Shown piece by piece: positions 8,387 to 15,756 of a stretch of 64,000 bases of DNA (the stretch's first letter is position 1; every line of letters begins with the position of its first letter). A program made the translations under genes and the position numbers. Under the pieces are notes generated by a model. It searched no databases and was not told the origin of the DNA. It saw only the letters and a program-made list of their open reading frames with translations. The DNA comes from Celeribacter neptunius. Lineage in GTDB: Bacteria; Pseudomonadota; Alphaproteobacteria; Rhodobacterales; Rhodobacteraceae. The stretch is taken from positions 922,395 to 986,394 of the forward strand of contig NZ_FORH01000001.1 of assembly GCF_900113955.1 (NCBI RefSeq), written 5' to 3'.

Positions 8387-9133
8387 ATGACCAACCCGTT
8401 CGAAGAAGAGACCCACCCGCCGAAACCGCATCGCCCGGGCCTGTTCGCCCATCTGCGGGCGGCGTTTCTGACCGGTCTGGTGGTGGTCGCGCCGATTGGC
8501 CTGACCGCCTATGTGATCTGGACGGTGATCGGCTGGGTCGATGGCTGGGTCCTGACCTTCGTGCCCTCGGGCTATCATCCGGATGCGCTGATCAACCGGT
8601 TCCTCGGCTATACCGACCCGGGCGATCAGATTCATATCAACCTGCGCGGCGCAGGGGTGATCATTTTCCTGATCTTCACCGTGGTGGTCGGCTGGATCGC
8701 CAAGGGGCTGGTCGGTCGCTCGCTGATCCGCTGGGCCGAAAGCCTCGTGGACCGCACGCCCATCGTGCGCTCGATCTACAACGGCGTGAAACAGATCGCC
8801 GAGACGGTGTTTGCACAATCCGAAGCCTCGTTCGAGAAGGCCTGTCTGATCCAATACCCGCGCAAGGGGATCTGGGCCATCGGCTTTGTGTCGACCGAGG
8901 CCAAGGGCGAGGTGAAGAAACGCACCCCGACCCCGGACGGGCTGTTGTCGATCTTCGTCCCGACCACGCCGAACCCGACCTCGGGCTTTCTGCTGTTCTT
9001 CCCGAAAGAAGATGTGATCATCCTCGACATGACGGTCGAAGATGCCGCGAAACTGGTGATCTCCGCCGGTCTGGTCTACCCCAACCCGAAAGATCCGAAC
9101 CACCCGATCGCCTCTTCGGACTTGCCGGAATAA
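8387..9133 (+). CDS. DUF502 family membrane protein
   Basis: A 248-residue protein of the DUF502 family. Two membrane segments are visible (about 27-50, LTGLVVVAPIGLTAYVIWTV, and 85-110, GVIIFLIFTVVVGWIAKG). A soluble domain follows with the family motif RTPIVRSIYNGVKQIAETVF and the PTTPNPTSGFLLFFPKED region. Members are inner-membrane proteins of unknown mechanism. I start at ATG 8387 because the conserved part begins there; a TTG at 8309 is in frame but poorly supported. It lies 110 bases after psuG in the same direction, so it may be read through from the psu operon, but no functional link is evident. Confidence 0.9.
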   Translation: MTNPFEEETHPPKPHRPGLFAHLRAAFLTGLVVVAPIGLTAYVIWTVIGWVDGWVLTFVPSGYHPDALINRFLGYTDPGDQIHINLRGAGVIIFLIFTVVVGWIAKGLVGRSLIRWAESLVDRTPIVRSIYNGVKQIAETVFAQSEASFEKACLIQYPRKGIWAIGFVSTEAKGEVKKRTPTPDGLLSIFVPTTPNPTSGFLLFFPKEDVIILDMTVEDAAKLVISAGLVYPNPKDPNHPIASSDLPE

Positions 9134-9196
9134 TCTGGCCCCTTTTGCCATCGAAGGCGTTGCCCTTCGGGCTGAAAGGTGAAGATGTTTGCGCGA

Positions 9197-9225
9197 ACGG
9201 GGAAGACGCGCCATTTTTTCCCATG
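9197..9225. promoter_or_regulatory. Inverted-repeat motif shared with 41607-41634
   Basis: The core GGGGAA-N(12)-TTTTCCC (9199-9222) is about 88 percent identical (21 of 24 bases) to a motif upstream of the L,D-transpeptidase gene. Here it lies about 100 bases upstream of the small exported protein at 9324 and roughly 25 bases before a possible -35 (TTGACC near 9248). This placement suits a regulator binding site. No known regulator is assigned. Confidence 0.4.
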
Positions 9226-9323
9226 TGCAGCAGTCATCACATTTTCTTGACCCAAGCCTGAAAAAGGCGCCTGATAAGGAGGACGGGGGGCCCGTCGCCA
9301 ACGAGTAACAGGGGGTTTATCTC

Positions 9324-9548
9324 ATGAAAAAAATTCTCACGGGTGCAATGGCACTGACACTGCTCGCCTCGACCGCGTTCGCGGGGGGCTATTCGGAACC
9401 GATGATGGAAGAACCGGTCATCGTCGAAGAGGCTTCCACCTCCTCCGCCGGAGGCTGGGTGGTGCCGCTGCTCTTGATCGCGCTGGTGGCGGTTGCCGTC
9501 TCCGGCAGCAGCGACTCCGCAGCCGCTCCGGCTGTGATGGATTACTGA
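9324..9548 (+). CDS. Small exported membrane-anchored protein (74 aa)
   Basis: A 74-residue protein with a textbook signal peptide (MKKILTGAMALTLLASTAFA, cleavage before GGYSEP). A short acidic stretch (EEPVIVEEAS), a single hydrophobic segment (about 46-60, VVPLLLIALVAVAVSG) and an Ala-rich tail ending in MDY follow. Similar short proteins are widespread in Rhodobacteraceae but I know no function. The gene is isolated: it has its own ribosome-binding region (cagGGGGtt) and a strong terminator 40 bases after the stop, so it forms a single-gene unit. The orientation (periplasmic acidic part, one C-terminal membrane span) is inferred. Confidence 0.85.
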   Translation: MKKILTGAMALTLLASTAFAGGYSEPMMEEPVIVEEASTSSAGGWVVPLLLIALVAVAVSGSSDSAAAPAVMDY

Positions 9549-9588
9549 GCCGACACGGTCATCCGGACCACCATCCTGACGAGAAGGA

Positions 9589-9614
9589 ACGGCCCCACGC
9601 GGGCCGTTTTTTTT
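9589..9614 (+). terminator. Rho-independent terminator after the 74-aa exported protein
   Basis: A 7-bp stem ACGGCCC (9589-9595) and GGGCCGT (9601-9607) with a CACGC loop is followed by a run of eight T residues. The convergent patatin gene ends at 9624. Confidence 0.93.
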
Positions 9615-9623
9615 GTCTTAAGG

Positions 9624-10703
9624 CTAGCCGAACATCTGTTGCAGATCGACGCTCGCATTCGTACCGAGATCATCGAAATGCGCGGCGAGAAAGCGGTCAC
9701 AGGCGTCCCGCCCCGCCTCTTTCATCCGCGACAGCAACAAAGGTGAGGGCACCATTTTCGTTGTCGCCGAGAGCTCCCGCATCAGATCGTCATCGGCGAT
9801 CATATGCACCAACACGTCCTTCATCGCCCCTTCCGGCAAACGGTGTTCGGCGATCAGGTCGCGCACGAATTGCACCGCACGCAACTCCCGCAACAGCGAG
9901 GAGTTGAACGAGATCTCGTTGATCCGGTTCTGGATCTCTTCCGGGCTTTTCGGCGTGCCGGGACGTTCCAGAGGGTTGATATTGACGATCACCACATCCT
10001 GGGGAAACTGCGGCTCGAACAGCGGAAACAGCGCCGGGTTGCCGGTATAGCCGCCATCCCAATAGGGATCGGTGATGCCGGTCTCGGGATCGGTGATCTG
10101 CACCGCCTGAAACAGCTCCGGCAGGCAGGCCGATGCAAGGATGACATCGGTCGTCACATCGCCATCCGTGAACACCCGGATCTTGCCGGTGCGCACATTG
10201 GTGGTGGAGATGAACAGCGCCGGGCCGTCCGTGGCACAGAGCGCTTCATAGTCGAAATTCTCCACCACTGCTGCCAGCGGGTTCTGATAGAACGGCCCGT
10301 AGACATAGGGGCTGGTGAGGGTCGCGATCGAGTCGAGAAACGGCATCGAGGCGCGCATCATCCCCGCCACCACGGCGGTGGCCGGGCCGAACTGGCTCAT
10401 CCAAGCGTCGAGCCGCATGTCCGAGACCGCGCCCATGTCTTCCCAGAGCGCATCGAGCGTTTTCTTGGCCTCGTCGCGCCCGCCACGGGTCAACCCGGCG
10501 GCCAGCGCCGCGCCGTTCAGCGCGCCCGCTGATGTGCCGGAGATCGCGGCGATCTCGACCTCTTCATGTTCCAGGAGCCGGTCCAGAACACCCCAGGTGA
10601 AGGCGCCATGCGCGCCGCCACCCTGAAGCGCCAGGTTGATCCGCTTGACGTTCTTCCTTGTTTTCGGATGTGTCTTTGGATGTGTCTGCGGGCGTTTGGC
10701 CAT
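9624..10703 (-). CDS. Patatin-like phospholipase family protein
   Basis: A 359-residue patatin-fold serine hydrolase. It shows the oxyanion-hole motif LALQGGGAHGAF (about 24-35), the nucleophile elbow GTSAG with Ser58, and the DGG motif with catalytic Asp216 (YWDGGYTGNP), which together form the Ser-Asp dyad. The N-terminus before residue 20 is very basic (repeated TH-PK units). The start at 10703 has AGGGGAG upstream. The gene follows bdhA by 43 bases in the same direction. Because 3-hydroxybutyrate metabolism is next door, a role in polyhydroxybutyrate or lipid mobilisation is plausible, but substrate specificity is not readable from sequence. No signal peptide is seen, so it is probably cytoplasmic or membrane-associated. 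Confidence 0.93.
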   Translation of the reverse strand: MAKRPQTHPKTHPKTRKNVKRINLALQGGGAHGAFTWGVLDRLLEHEEVEIAAISGTSAGALNGAALAAGLTRGGRDEAKKTLDALWEDMGAVSDMRLDAWMSQFGPATAVVAGMMRASMPFLDSIATLTSPYVYGPFYQNPLAAVVENFDYEALCATDGPALFISTTNVRTGKIRVFTDGDVTTDVILASACLPELFQAVQITDPETGITDPYWDGGYTGNPALFPLFEPQFPQDVVIVNINPLERPGTPKSPEEIQNRINEISFNSSLLRELRAVQFVRDLIAEHRLPEGAMKDVLVHMIADDDLMRELSATTKMVPSPLLLSRMKEAGRDACDRFLAAHFDDLGTNASVDLQQMFG

Positions 10704-10746
10704 GACCGGCTCCCCTCGTCTGATGGATCTCCCTTGCGGCCTTGGC

Positions 10747-11520
10747 TCAGAGCGCGGTCCAGCCGCCGTCGACGGAGATCGTCGTGCCGGTGATCTGATT
10801 GGCCGCCGAAGACGCCAGGAAGACACAGGTGCCGCCCAATTCCTCGACCGTGGCGAATTGCTTTGACGGTTGCCGCTCCAGAAGCACCTCACGGATCACG
10901 GTCTCGCGGTCCATGTTGTATTTCTTCATCGTGTCGGGGATCTGTTTCTCGACCAGCGGCGTGAGCACATAGCCCGGGCAGATCGCGTTGCAGGTGATCG
11001 GTTCCTCGGCGGTCTCCAAAGCCGTCACCTTGGTCAGCCCGACGACGCCATGCTTGGCCGCCACATAGGCGGATTTAAAGGGCGAGGCGGTGAGGCCATG
11101 GGCGGAGGCGATGTTGATCACCCTGCCCCAGCCCGCCTTGCGCATCACCGGCAGCGCCGCCGCGGTGGTGTGAAAGGCCGAAGACAGGTTGATGGCGATG
11201 ATCGCATCCCATTTCTCGACCGGGAATTCATCGATCCCGGCGACATATTGGATGCCGGCATTGTTGACCAGAATATCGCAGGCACCGGCTTTCTCGATCA
11301 GGGCTCGGCATTCGTCGCCCTTCGACATATCGGCCTTGATATAGCGCGCGGTGACGCCGAATTCCTTGCCGATCTCCTCGGCCAGCGCGTGATCCTCGTC
11401 GCTGTCGGTGAAGGAGTTCAGCACCACATCGGCGCCGGCCTTGGCCAGTTCGCGCGCCACCCCAAGCCCGATCCCCGAGTTCGACCCGGTGATCACGGCG
11501 GTTTTCCCGTTCAATGTCAT
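10747..11520 (-). CDS. bdhA: 3-hydroxybutyrate dehydrogenase
   Basis: A 257-residue classical short-chain dehydrogenase. It has the nucleotide-binding TGSNSGIG motif (11-18), NNAG at 86-89, and catalytic Ser139, Tyr152 and Lys156 (YVAAK). The sequence CPGYVLTPLVEKQI and the NAGIQYVAGIDEFP region are typical of D-3-hydroxybutyrate dehydrogenase, which interconverts 3-hydroxybutyrate and acetoacetate with NAD in polyhydroxybutyrate turnover. The start at 11520 gives the normal family length; the upstream extension in the open frame is not conserved-looking. It is the first gene of a pair with the patatin-like hydrolase. Two GAGAATCGCT direct repeats lie 57-86 bases upstream. Confidence 0.93.
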   Translation of the reverse strand: MTLNGKTAVITGSNSGIGLGVARELAKAGADVVLNSFTDSDEDHALAEEIGKEFGVTARYIKADMSKGDECRALIEKAGACDILVNNAGIQYVAGIDEFPVEKWDAIIAINLSSAFHTTAAALPVMRKAGWGRVINIASAHGLTASPFKSAYVAAKHGVVGLTKVTALETAEEPITCNAICPGYVLTPLVEKQIPDTMKKYNMDRETVIREVLLERQPSKQFATVEELGGTCVFLASSAANQITGTTISVDGGWTAL

Positions 11521-11576
11521 GATAATCTCCTCTTCGCTATGCCCACAACTTAGATGCTGCGGCTGCAAATCAAAGA

Positions 11577-11606
11577 GAGAATCGCTTCACGAAGGCGAGA
11601 ATCGCT
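11577..11606. promoter_or_regulatory. Direct repeats upstream of bdhA
   Basis: The decamer GAGAATCGCT occurs at 11577-11586 and again at 11597-11606, exactly 20 bases apart, which puts both on the same DNA face. They lie 57-86 bases upstream of the bdhA ATG. A separate perfect 8-base inverted repeat (AGCCAAGC / GCTTGGCT, 11668-11685) lies further upstream. An operator for the bdhA-patatin pair is the simplest reading. Confidence 0.4.
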
Positions 11607-11704
11607 CTCACGATCCCATGATCGAGATCAGAGATGGTTTCCATTGTGACTGTTTGAAAGGCATTTGAGCCAAGCCTGCTTGGCTTTCCGCATGAAATTC
11701 AACC

Positions 11705-11780
11705 AAAAAAAACGCCCGCACAAGGCGGGCGCTGAGTTATTGAGGCAGGTTTCATACAGGCAAGAAACCTATCGAGCAGT
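11705..11780 (-). ncRNA. Candidate small RNA with its own promoter and terminator
   Basis: On the minus strand a -35 CTTGGA (11816-11811) and -10 TATAAA (11792-11787) are 18 bases apart, predicting a start near 11780. The transcript would fold a hairpin GAAACCT/AGGTTTC in mirrored order (arms 11770-11764 and 11753-11747). It ends in a strong terminator: 7-bp GC stem (11731-11725 with 11719-11713), ACAAG-complement loop and eight T residues (11712-11705). No protein gene on this strand explains the terminator. About 76 nucleotides; no family recognised. Confidence 0.55.
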
Positions 11781-11893
11781 GATTACTTTATACGCGCTTC
11801 CTTGCCGCACTCCAAGCTAAAAGTTTGAAAACACAGTTCCGTCGGCGTAGGTTCGGCAGAAATAACAAGATGGGCGGAGGCACCCTTTCGATC

Positions 11894-13708
11894 ATGGCAT
11901 ATCTGACTTCCCGGAGTTTCAAAAGAAGCGCTGCGACTTTGGCGCTTCTCATCGCCAGCAATGCCGCTTTTGCCGCGCCGCAATATGGCCTGGCCATGTA
12001 TGGCAATCCCGAACTTCCGGCCGATTTCACCGCCCTGCCCTATGTCAATCCGGAGGCCCCCAAGGGCGGTGCGATCGTCACCGGCGAAGGCGGCACATAT
12101 GACAGCCTCAACCCGTTCATCCAGAAAGGCAACGCCCCCTGGCAGCTGCGGTTTCTGATGGCCGAGGGACTGATGGGCCGGGCGTTTTCCGAACCTTTCT
12201 CCCTCTATTGCCTGCTCTGCGAGACGGTCGAGACCGATCCCGACCGCAGCTGGGTCGAGTTCACCCTGCGGCCGGAGGCGAAATTCTCCGACGGGACGCC
12301 GGTGACGGTCGAGGATGTGATCTGGTCATTCGAGACTCTGGGTACCGAGGGCCACGGCCGCTATGCCGCGCTCTGGGGACAGATCGAAACGCTGGAACAG
12401 ACCGGCCCGAACAAGGTCAAATTCAGCTTCAACGTGGAAAACCGCGAGCTGGCACTGCTCGTCGCGATGCGGCCGATCCTCAAGAAAGCCTATTGGGACG
12501 ACAAGGATTTTACCCAGTCCGGTATGGATCAGATCCCGGTCACTTCGGCCCCTTATGTCGTGAGCAAGACCGAACCGGGCATGTATCTCGAACTCACCCG
12601 CAATCCCGATTACTGGGGCAAGGATCTGCCCTTCATGCGTGGTCAGGCGAATTTCGACACCATCCGGTTCGAATATTTCGCTGATCCCTCGCTGGTGATC
12701 GAGGCGTTCAAGGCGGGCGAGCTGAATGCGCATCGCGAATTCAATGTCCAGACCTGGGAAGAGCAATATGACTTCCCCGCCGTGACCCGTGGCGACGTGA
12801 TCAAATCGGTGATCCCGCATCAACGCCCGACGGGCATGACCGGCTTTGCGATGAACGCCCGCCTGCCGCAATTCGCCGATTGGCGGGTGCGCCAAGCGAT
12901 GATCGAGGCGTTCAATTTCGATTATATCAACGAGGCCCAGACCGAGAACAAACAGACCCGGATCACCTCGTATTTCTCCAACTCGCCGCTGGGCATGCGC
13001 CCCGGCCCGGCCGAGGGCAAGGTGCTGGAGCTCTTGGCCCCCTATCGCGACCAGCTCCTGCCCGGTGTGCTCGAAGGCTATGAATTGCCGCAGACCTCGG
13101 GCCGCGAGCTGGACCGCGGCGCCATGCGCCGGGCCTTGAAACTGATGGAAGAGGCCGGTTGGACCGTGCAGGACGGGGCGATGAAAAACGCCGCCGGTGC
13201 GCCTTTCACCTTCGAAATCGTCCTCAAGGTCGGCGATGATGAAAATCAATCGATCATCGACACTTACACGCAGATGCTCAAGCAACTTGGCATCGATCCG
13301 AAGATCTCCGTCGTCGACAAGGCGCAATATACCCAGCGGATGGAAACATTCGATTTCGGCATGACCCCGGTGCGCTATGGCCTGTCCCTAAGCCCCGGCA
13401 ACGAGCAATATGCCTATTTCGGAGAGGCGGCCGCCGACACGCCCGGCTCGCGCAACATCGCGGGCGTCAAGGACCCGGTGGTGGATGCGATGATCGCCAG
13501 GATGCTGGATGCCACGGACCGCGAAGGCTCGCTGGCCGCCACCCGGGCGCTGGACCGCTTGCTCACCGCCGGGCGCTATGCCATTCCTCTCTACGCGTGG
13601 AATGAAAGCTTCGACGCGCATGTGAAAGAGCTGCATTATCCGACGCCCCTGCCGCTCTACGGCGATTGGATCATGTGGCGGGAAATGACCTGGTACTGGG
13701 AAGAATAA
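11894..13708 (+). CDS. Extracellular solute-binding protein family 5 (peptide/YejA type)
   Basis: A periplasmic binding protein of about 604 residues for an oligopeptide or similar ABC importer. The signal peptide (SAATLALLIASNAAFA, cleaved before APQYGL) is followed by the family-5 opening YGNPELPADFTALPYVNPEAPKGG in split form. Next come the typical core WVEFTLRPEAKFSDGTPVTVEDV and the lobe II region ending in PTPLPLYGDWIMW. The tandem YVNPEAPKGG opening resembles YejA, the binding protein of the YejABEF microcin-C/peptide importer. ATG 11894 is preferred because GGAGG lies upstream, although spaced about 13 bases; ATG 11870 is an alternative. No permease or ATPase genes follow: the next genes are two tiny lipoproteins, so this binding protein is an orphan or works with a transporter elsewhere. 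Confidence 0.92.
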   Translation: MAYLTSRSFKRSAATLALLIASNAAFAAPQYGLAMYGNPELPADFTALPYVNPEAPKGGAIVTGEGGTYDSLNPFIQKGNAPWQLRFLMAEGLMGRAFSEPFSLYCLLCETVETDPDRSWVEFTLRPEAKFSDGTPVTVEDVIWSFETLGTEGHGRYAALWGQIETLEQTGPNKVKFSFNVENRELALLVAMRPILKKAYWDDKDFTQSGMDQIPVTSAPYVVSKTEPGMYLELTRNPDYWGKDLPFMRGQANFDTIRFEYFADPSLVIEAFKAGELNAHREFNVQTWEEQYDFPAVTRGDVIKSVIPHQRPTGMTGFAMNARLPQFADWRVRQAMIEAFNFDYINEAQTENKQTRITSYFSNSPLGMRPGPAEGKVLELLAPYRDQLLPGVLEGYELPQTSGRELDRGAMRRALKLMEEAGWTVQDGAMKNAAGAPFTFEIVLKVGDDENQSIIDTYTQMLKQLGIDPKISVVDKAQYTQRMETFDFGMTPVRYGLSLSPGNEQYAYFGEAAADTPGSRNIAGVKDPVVDAMIARMLDATDREGSLAATRALDRLLTAGRYAIPLYAWNESFDAHVKELHYPTPLPLYGDWIMWREMTWYWEE

Positions 13709-13734
13709 CCCTTAAAGAAACGGGAAGAATGACC

Positions 13735-13863
13735 ATGAGAAAAGCAGCAGTCGCCCTCCTCCTCACCCTCGCCCTGACGTCCACTCTGGCCTCCTGCGGC
13801 ACCGTCGCAGGCGTTGGCGAAGACATCACCGGCGCGTCGCGCACGGTTCAGGGCTGGTTCTGA
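13735..13863 (+). CDS. Entericidin A/B family small lipoprotein
   Basis: A 42-residue lipoprotein: hydrophobic signal (AAVALLLTLALTSTLASC) with lipobox LASC, then the entericidin-type mature peptide (GTVAGVGEDITGASRTVQGW). Entericidins are small cell-envelope lipoproteins first described as a toxin/antidote pair in E. coli; in alphaproteobacteria their role is not established. ATG 13729 is an alternative start two codons upstream. It sits 26 bases after the solute-binding protein gene and four bases before a second tiny lipoprotein gene, suggesting a small operon. Confidence 0.85.
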   Translation: MRKAAVALLLTLALTSTLASCGTVAGVGEDITGASRTVQGWF

Positions 13864-13867
13864 GCCG

Positions 13868-13990
13868 ATGCTGACACGGCTCGCCCTGATCGGCCTCGTG
13901 AGCCTCGCGCTCACGGGCTGCGCCGTCGCCCGGACCGGGGTGAAAGCCACCACAGGTGTGGTCAAGACCACCGGCAAAGCGGTGTTCTGA
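13868..13990 (+). CDS. Tiny lipoprotein (40 aa), partner of the entericidin-like gene
   Basis: A 40-codon reading frame that begins 5 bases after the entericidin-like stop. It encodes a compact lipoprotein signal (LTRLALIGLVSLALTGC, lipobox LTGC with Cys18). A 22-residue basic mature peptide (AVARTGVKATTGVVKTTGKA) follows, with an imperfect GVKATT/GVVKTT repeat. The length, lipobox and tight spacing to the preceding lipoprotein make it a real gene although very short. The pair recalls the entericidin A/B arrangement; here the second member is basic and lacks acidic residues. Function unknown. Confidence 0.75.
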   Translation: MLTRLALIGLVSLALTGCAVARTGVKATTGVVKTTGKAVF

Positions 13991-14069
13991 GCAGGTTTCT
14001 CGGGGCGCGATGCATGCCGCCATATGCCGGCACAGAGTCTCTAGGGGACGTTCAGAACTTCGCGCATCC

Positions 14070-14218
14070 GCCCGGAATAGCAACGCAGTTGCCCGGGCGT
14101 GCGGTCATGCTGAAAGCATGCCTCCGGCATGACGCGTCCCCGCGGTCGGGCGCATTTGTCATCCCCGTGCAACGGATTGATCTTGATCGGCTTTGGCGAA
14201 CATAAATCGCCGACCACA
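14070..14218. repeat. Dispersed repeat copy A: hairpin module plus 'GGCGAACATAAA' module
   Basis: The intergenic stretch 13991-14319 holds repeats and no gene. Module 1 (14070-14103) folds as GCCCGG-AATA-GCAAC-GCA-GTTGC-CCGGGC and recurs at 33580-33613 with a compensatory change. Module 2 (14172-14218, from ACGGATTGATC through GGCGAACATAAA to GACCACA) recurs at about 36914-36960. Between them lies another inverted repeat (GTCATGC / GCATGAC, 14104-14131). Confidence 0.75.
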
Positions 14219-14319
14219 GAGATCGGATGCGCCAGCCCACGGTCCGGCGCACGCCCTCATGTCAGACATCGCCAAGGTTCCCTCCGCCCCGCAAACCGGC
14301 CCCGCACAGACCGCGCCGC

Positions 14320-14952
14320 TTATCCCAGCGACGTCACCCAGAGGATCGTCGCATCTTCGGCGCTGACCGAGATCACGTTATGGCCCATCGAGGCGTCATA
14401 ATAAGCGCTGTCGCCGCGGCGCATCTCGACCGGTTCGTAGAATTCGGTGATCAGCTTGATGACGCCCGTGAGCACATAGAGGAACTCCTCGCCATCATGG
14501 CGCACCCAGCCGTCGAATTCCTCGAAACTGCGGGCCCGGATCGTGGCGCGATAGGGAAGCATGGATTTCTTGGTCAAAGCGCCCGCGAGCATCTCGTGCT
14601 CATAGGTCGCCGTCGGATGGGCCGCGCCCTCGCCCGATTTCGTCACCGCCATCCGGCCGGAGATCTGCGCCTTTTTCGGCGGGGTGAACAACTGCGGCAC
14701 CGAGATTTCCAGACCCACGGCGAGCTTTTTCAGCGCATCATAGGTGGGCGACATCTGGCCGTTCTCGATCTTGGACAAAGTCGAACGCGCCAGCCCGGCC
14801 TGTGTCGCCGCCTGTTCCAGCGTCCAGCCGCGTGCCTTGCGCAAATCCCGCACCCTGAGGCCGAGATCGAGCGGCCGCGCCTCCTCTGGCGCGCCCTCGG
14901 CGCCTTCACGCGCCAGTCTGATCAGGCTGGGTGTCTTTTGATCCTCGTCCAT
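14320..14952 (-). CDS. XRE family regulator with C-terminal cupin domain
   Basis: A 210-residue regulator with an N-terminal HTH_3/XRE domain (about 30-85: LGLRVRDLRKARGWTLEQAA then STLSKIENGQMSPTYDALKKLA). A C-terminal cupin_2 domain follows (about 135-210, HDGEEFLYVLTGVIKLI). This HipB/PuuR-like layout is typical of regulators sensing a small metabolite through the cupin fold, often for amine, amino acid or sulfur-compound catabolism. I prefer ATG 14952; a second ATG 30 bases upstream is possible. The gene stands alone next to repeat copy A and a small membrane protein, so its target is not evident. Confidence 0.9.
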   Translation of the reverse strand: MDEDQKTPSLIRLAREGAEGAPEEARPLDLGLRVRDLRKARGWTLEQAATQAGLARSTLSKIENGQMSPTYDALKKLAVGLEISVPQLFTPPKKAQISGRMAVTKSGEGAAHPTATYEHEMLAGALTKKSMLPYRATIRARSFEEFDGWVRHDGEEFLYVLTGVIKLITEFYEPVEMRRGDSAYYDASMGHNVISVSAEDATILWVTSLG

Positions 14953-15133
14953 GCGCCCTTGTAGCGCGCAGTCCGGCGACATGAAAAGGCAAAAGAAAAC
15001 CCCCGGATGCTGTTCATCGCATCTTCGGGGGCTCTTTGGGGCAGGATGGGTCTGGGGGGACTGCTCGCAGGTGTGCCTGCCCTAATGCTGCGCCGGACCA
15101 CTGTCTTGGCCCGCGGCTTGTTTCAGTCGATCT

Positions 15134-15385
15134 TCATTCGACGGGCGGCAACTCGCCGGTAAGGAATTCCAGCTCGCTCAGCCCGCCGGTCACGGACTGT
15201 CCGACGACAAATCTGTCGAGCGCGCCACCGGCGATTGCCAGCGCGGCCACAAGCCCGAGACCCAAGGTCGCGATCGGAAGCCGCATGCGGTGACGGAAAC
15301 CGGCCGGATCGAGCGGCGCATGGGGGGCGCGCCCCTGATAGCTCGCCTGAAAGCTCGTAAGATGCGTTTTAACCTGTGTGGACAT
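15134..15385 (-). CDS. Small single-span membrane protein (83 aa)
   Basis: An 83-residue protein of unknown function. A polar N-terminal 35 residues (QASYQGRAPHAPLDPAGFRHR) lead into a basic stretch and one hydrophobic span (about 38-60, ATLGLGLVAALAIAGGALDRF), then an acidic C-terminus (ELEFLTGELPPVE). The start at 15385 has only a weak GGGT-type ribosome-binding site. The predicted topology is a single inner-membrane span with the N-terminus in the cytoplasm. It stands alone; confidence comes from coding-like composition and membrane pattern only. Confidence 0.6.
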   Translation of the reverse strand: MSTQVKTHLTSFQASYQGRAPHAPLDPAGFRHRMRLPIATLGLGLVAALAIAGGALDRFVVGQSVTGGLSELEFLTGELPPVE

Positions 15386-15541
15386 GGCGGTGACCCTATC
15401 GAAACTGAATAAATGACATCGTTGCAGTGATTTAACCACGGTTTTCCTGGCCCGTCACGGCGCGCGGCTTGCAACAATTCCAGCCCGATCTATGGGTGCA
15501 AAGCAGTGAATAAATGATGAACACAGCCAGAACACCCCGAA

Positions 15542-15558
15542 TTTGCAAACTTGCAAAC
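15542..15558. promoter_or_regulatory. TTTGCAAAC-TTGCAAAC direct repeat in an intergenic region
   Basis: The gap 15386-15756 contains no gene but this tandem repeat of TTGCAAAC. It recalls the TTTGCAAA half-sites recognised by PccR/ScfR-type XRE regulators of short-chain acyl metabolism in Rhodobacter, though the usual spacing (4 bases) differs. Candidate targets are the 83-aa protein (minus) or the DsbA-family gene (plus). The rest of the gap is AT-richer than average and shows nothing else. Confidence 0.3.
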
Positions 15559-15756
15559 CCAGGCAAAACACAAGATATGGGTCAATGAGAACATCGGGAT
15601 TATCCAAGAAAGTGAAGCAACGGAACGTTTTCCTTATTTCGCCCTTCCTGCTCCGCACACAGATCGGTTAGAAAACGCGACAATCTCATGTCACGACCGC
15701 TGATCGCGACACACCGATCACGACACAGCCGCCCAACGCACGCCCAGGAGACGCGC

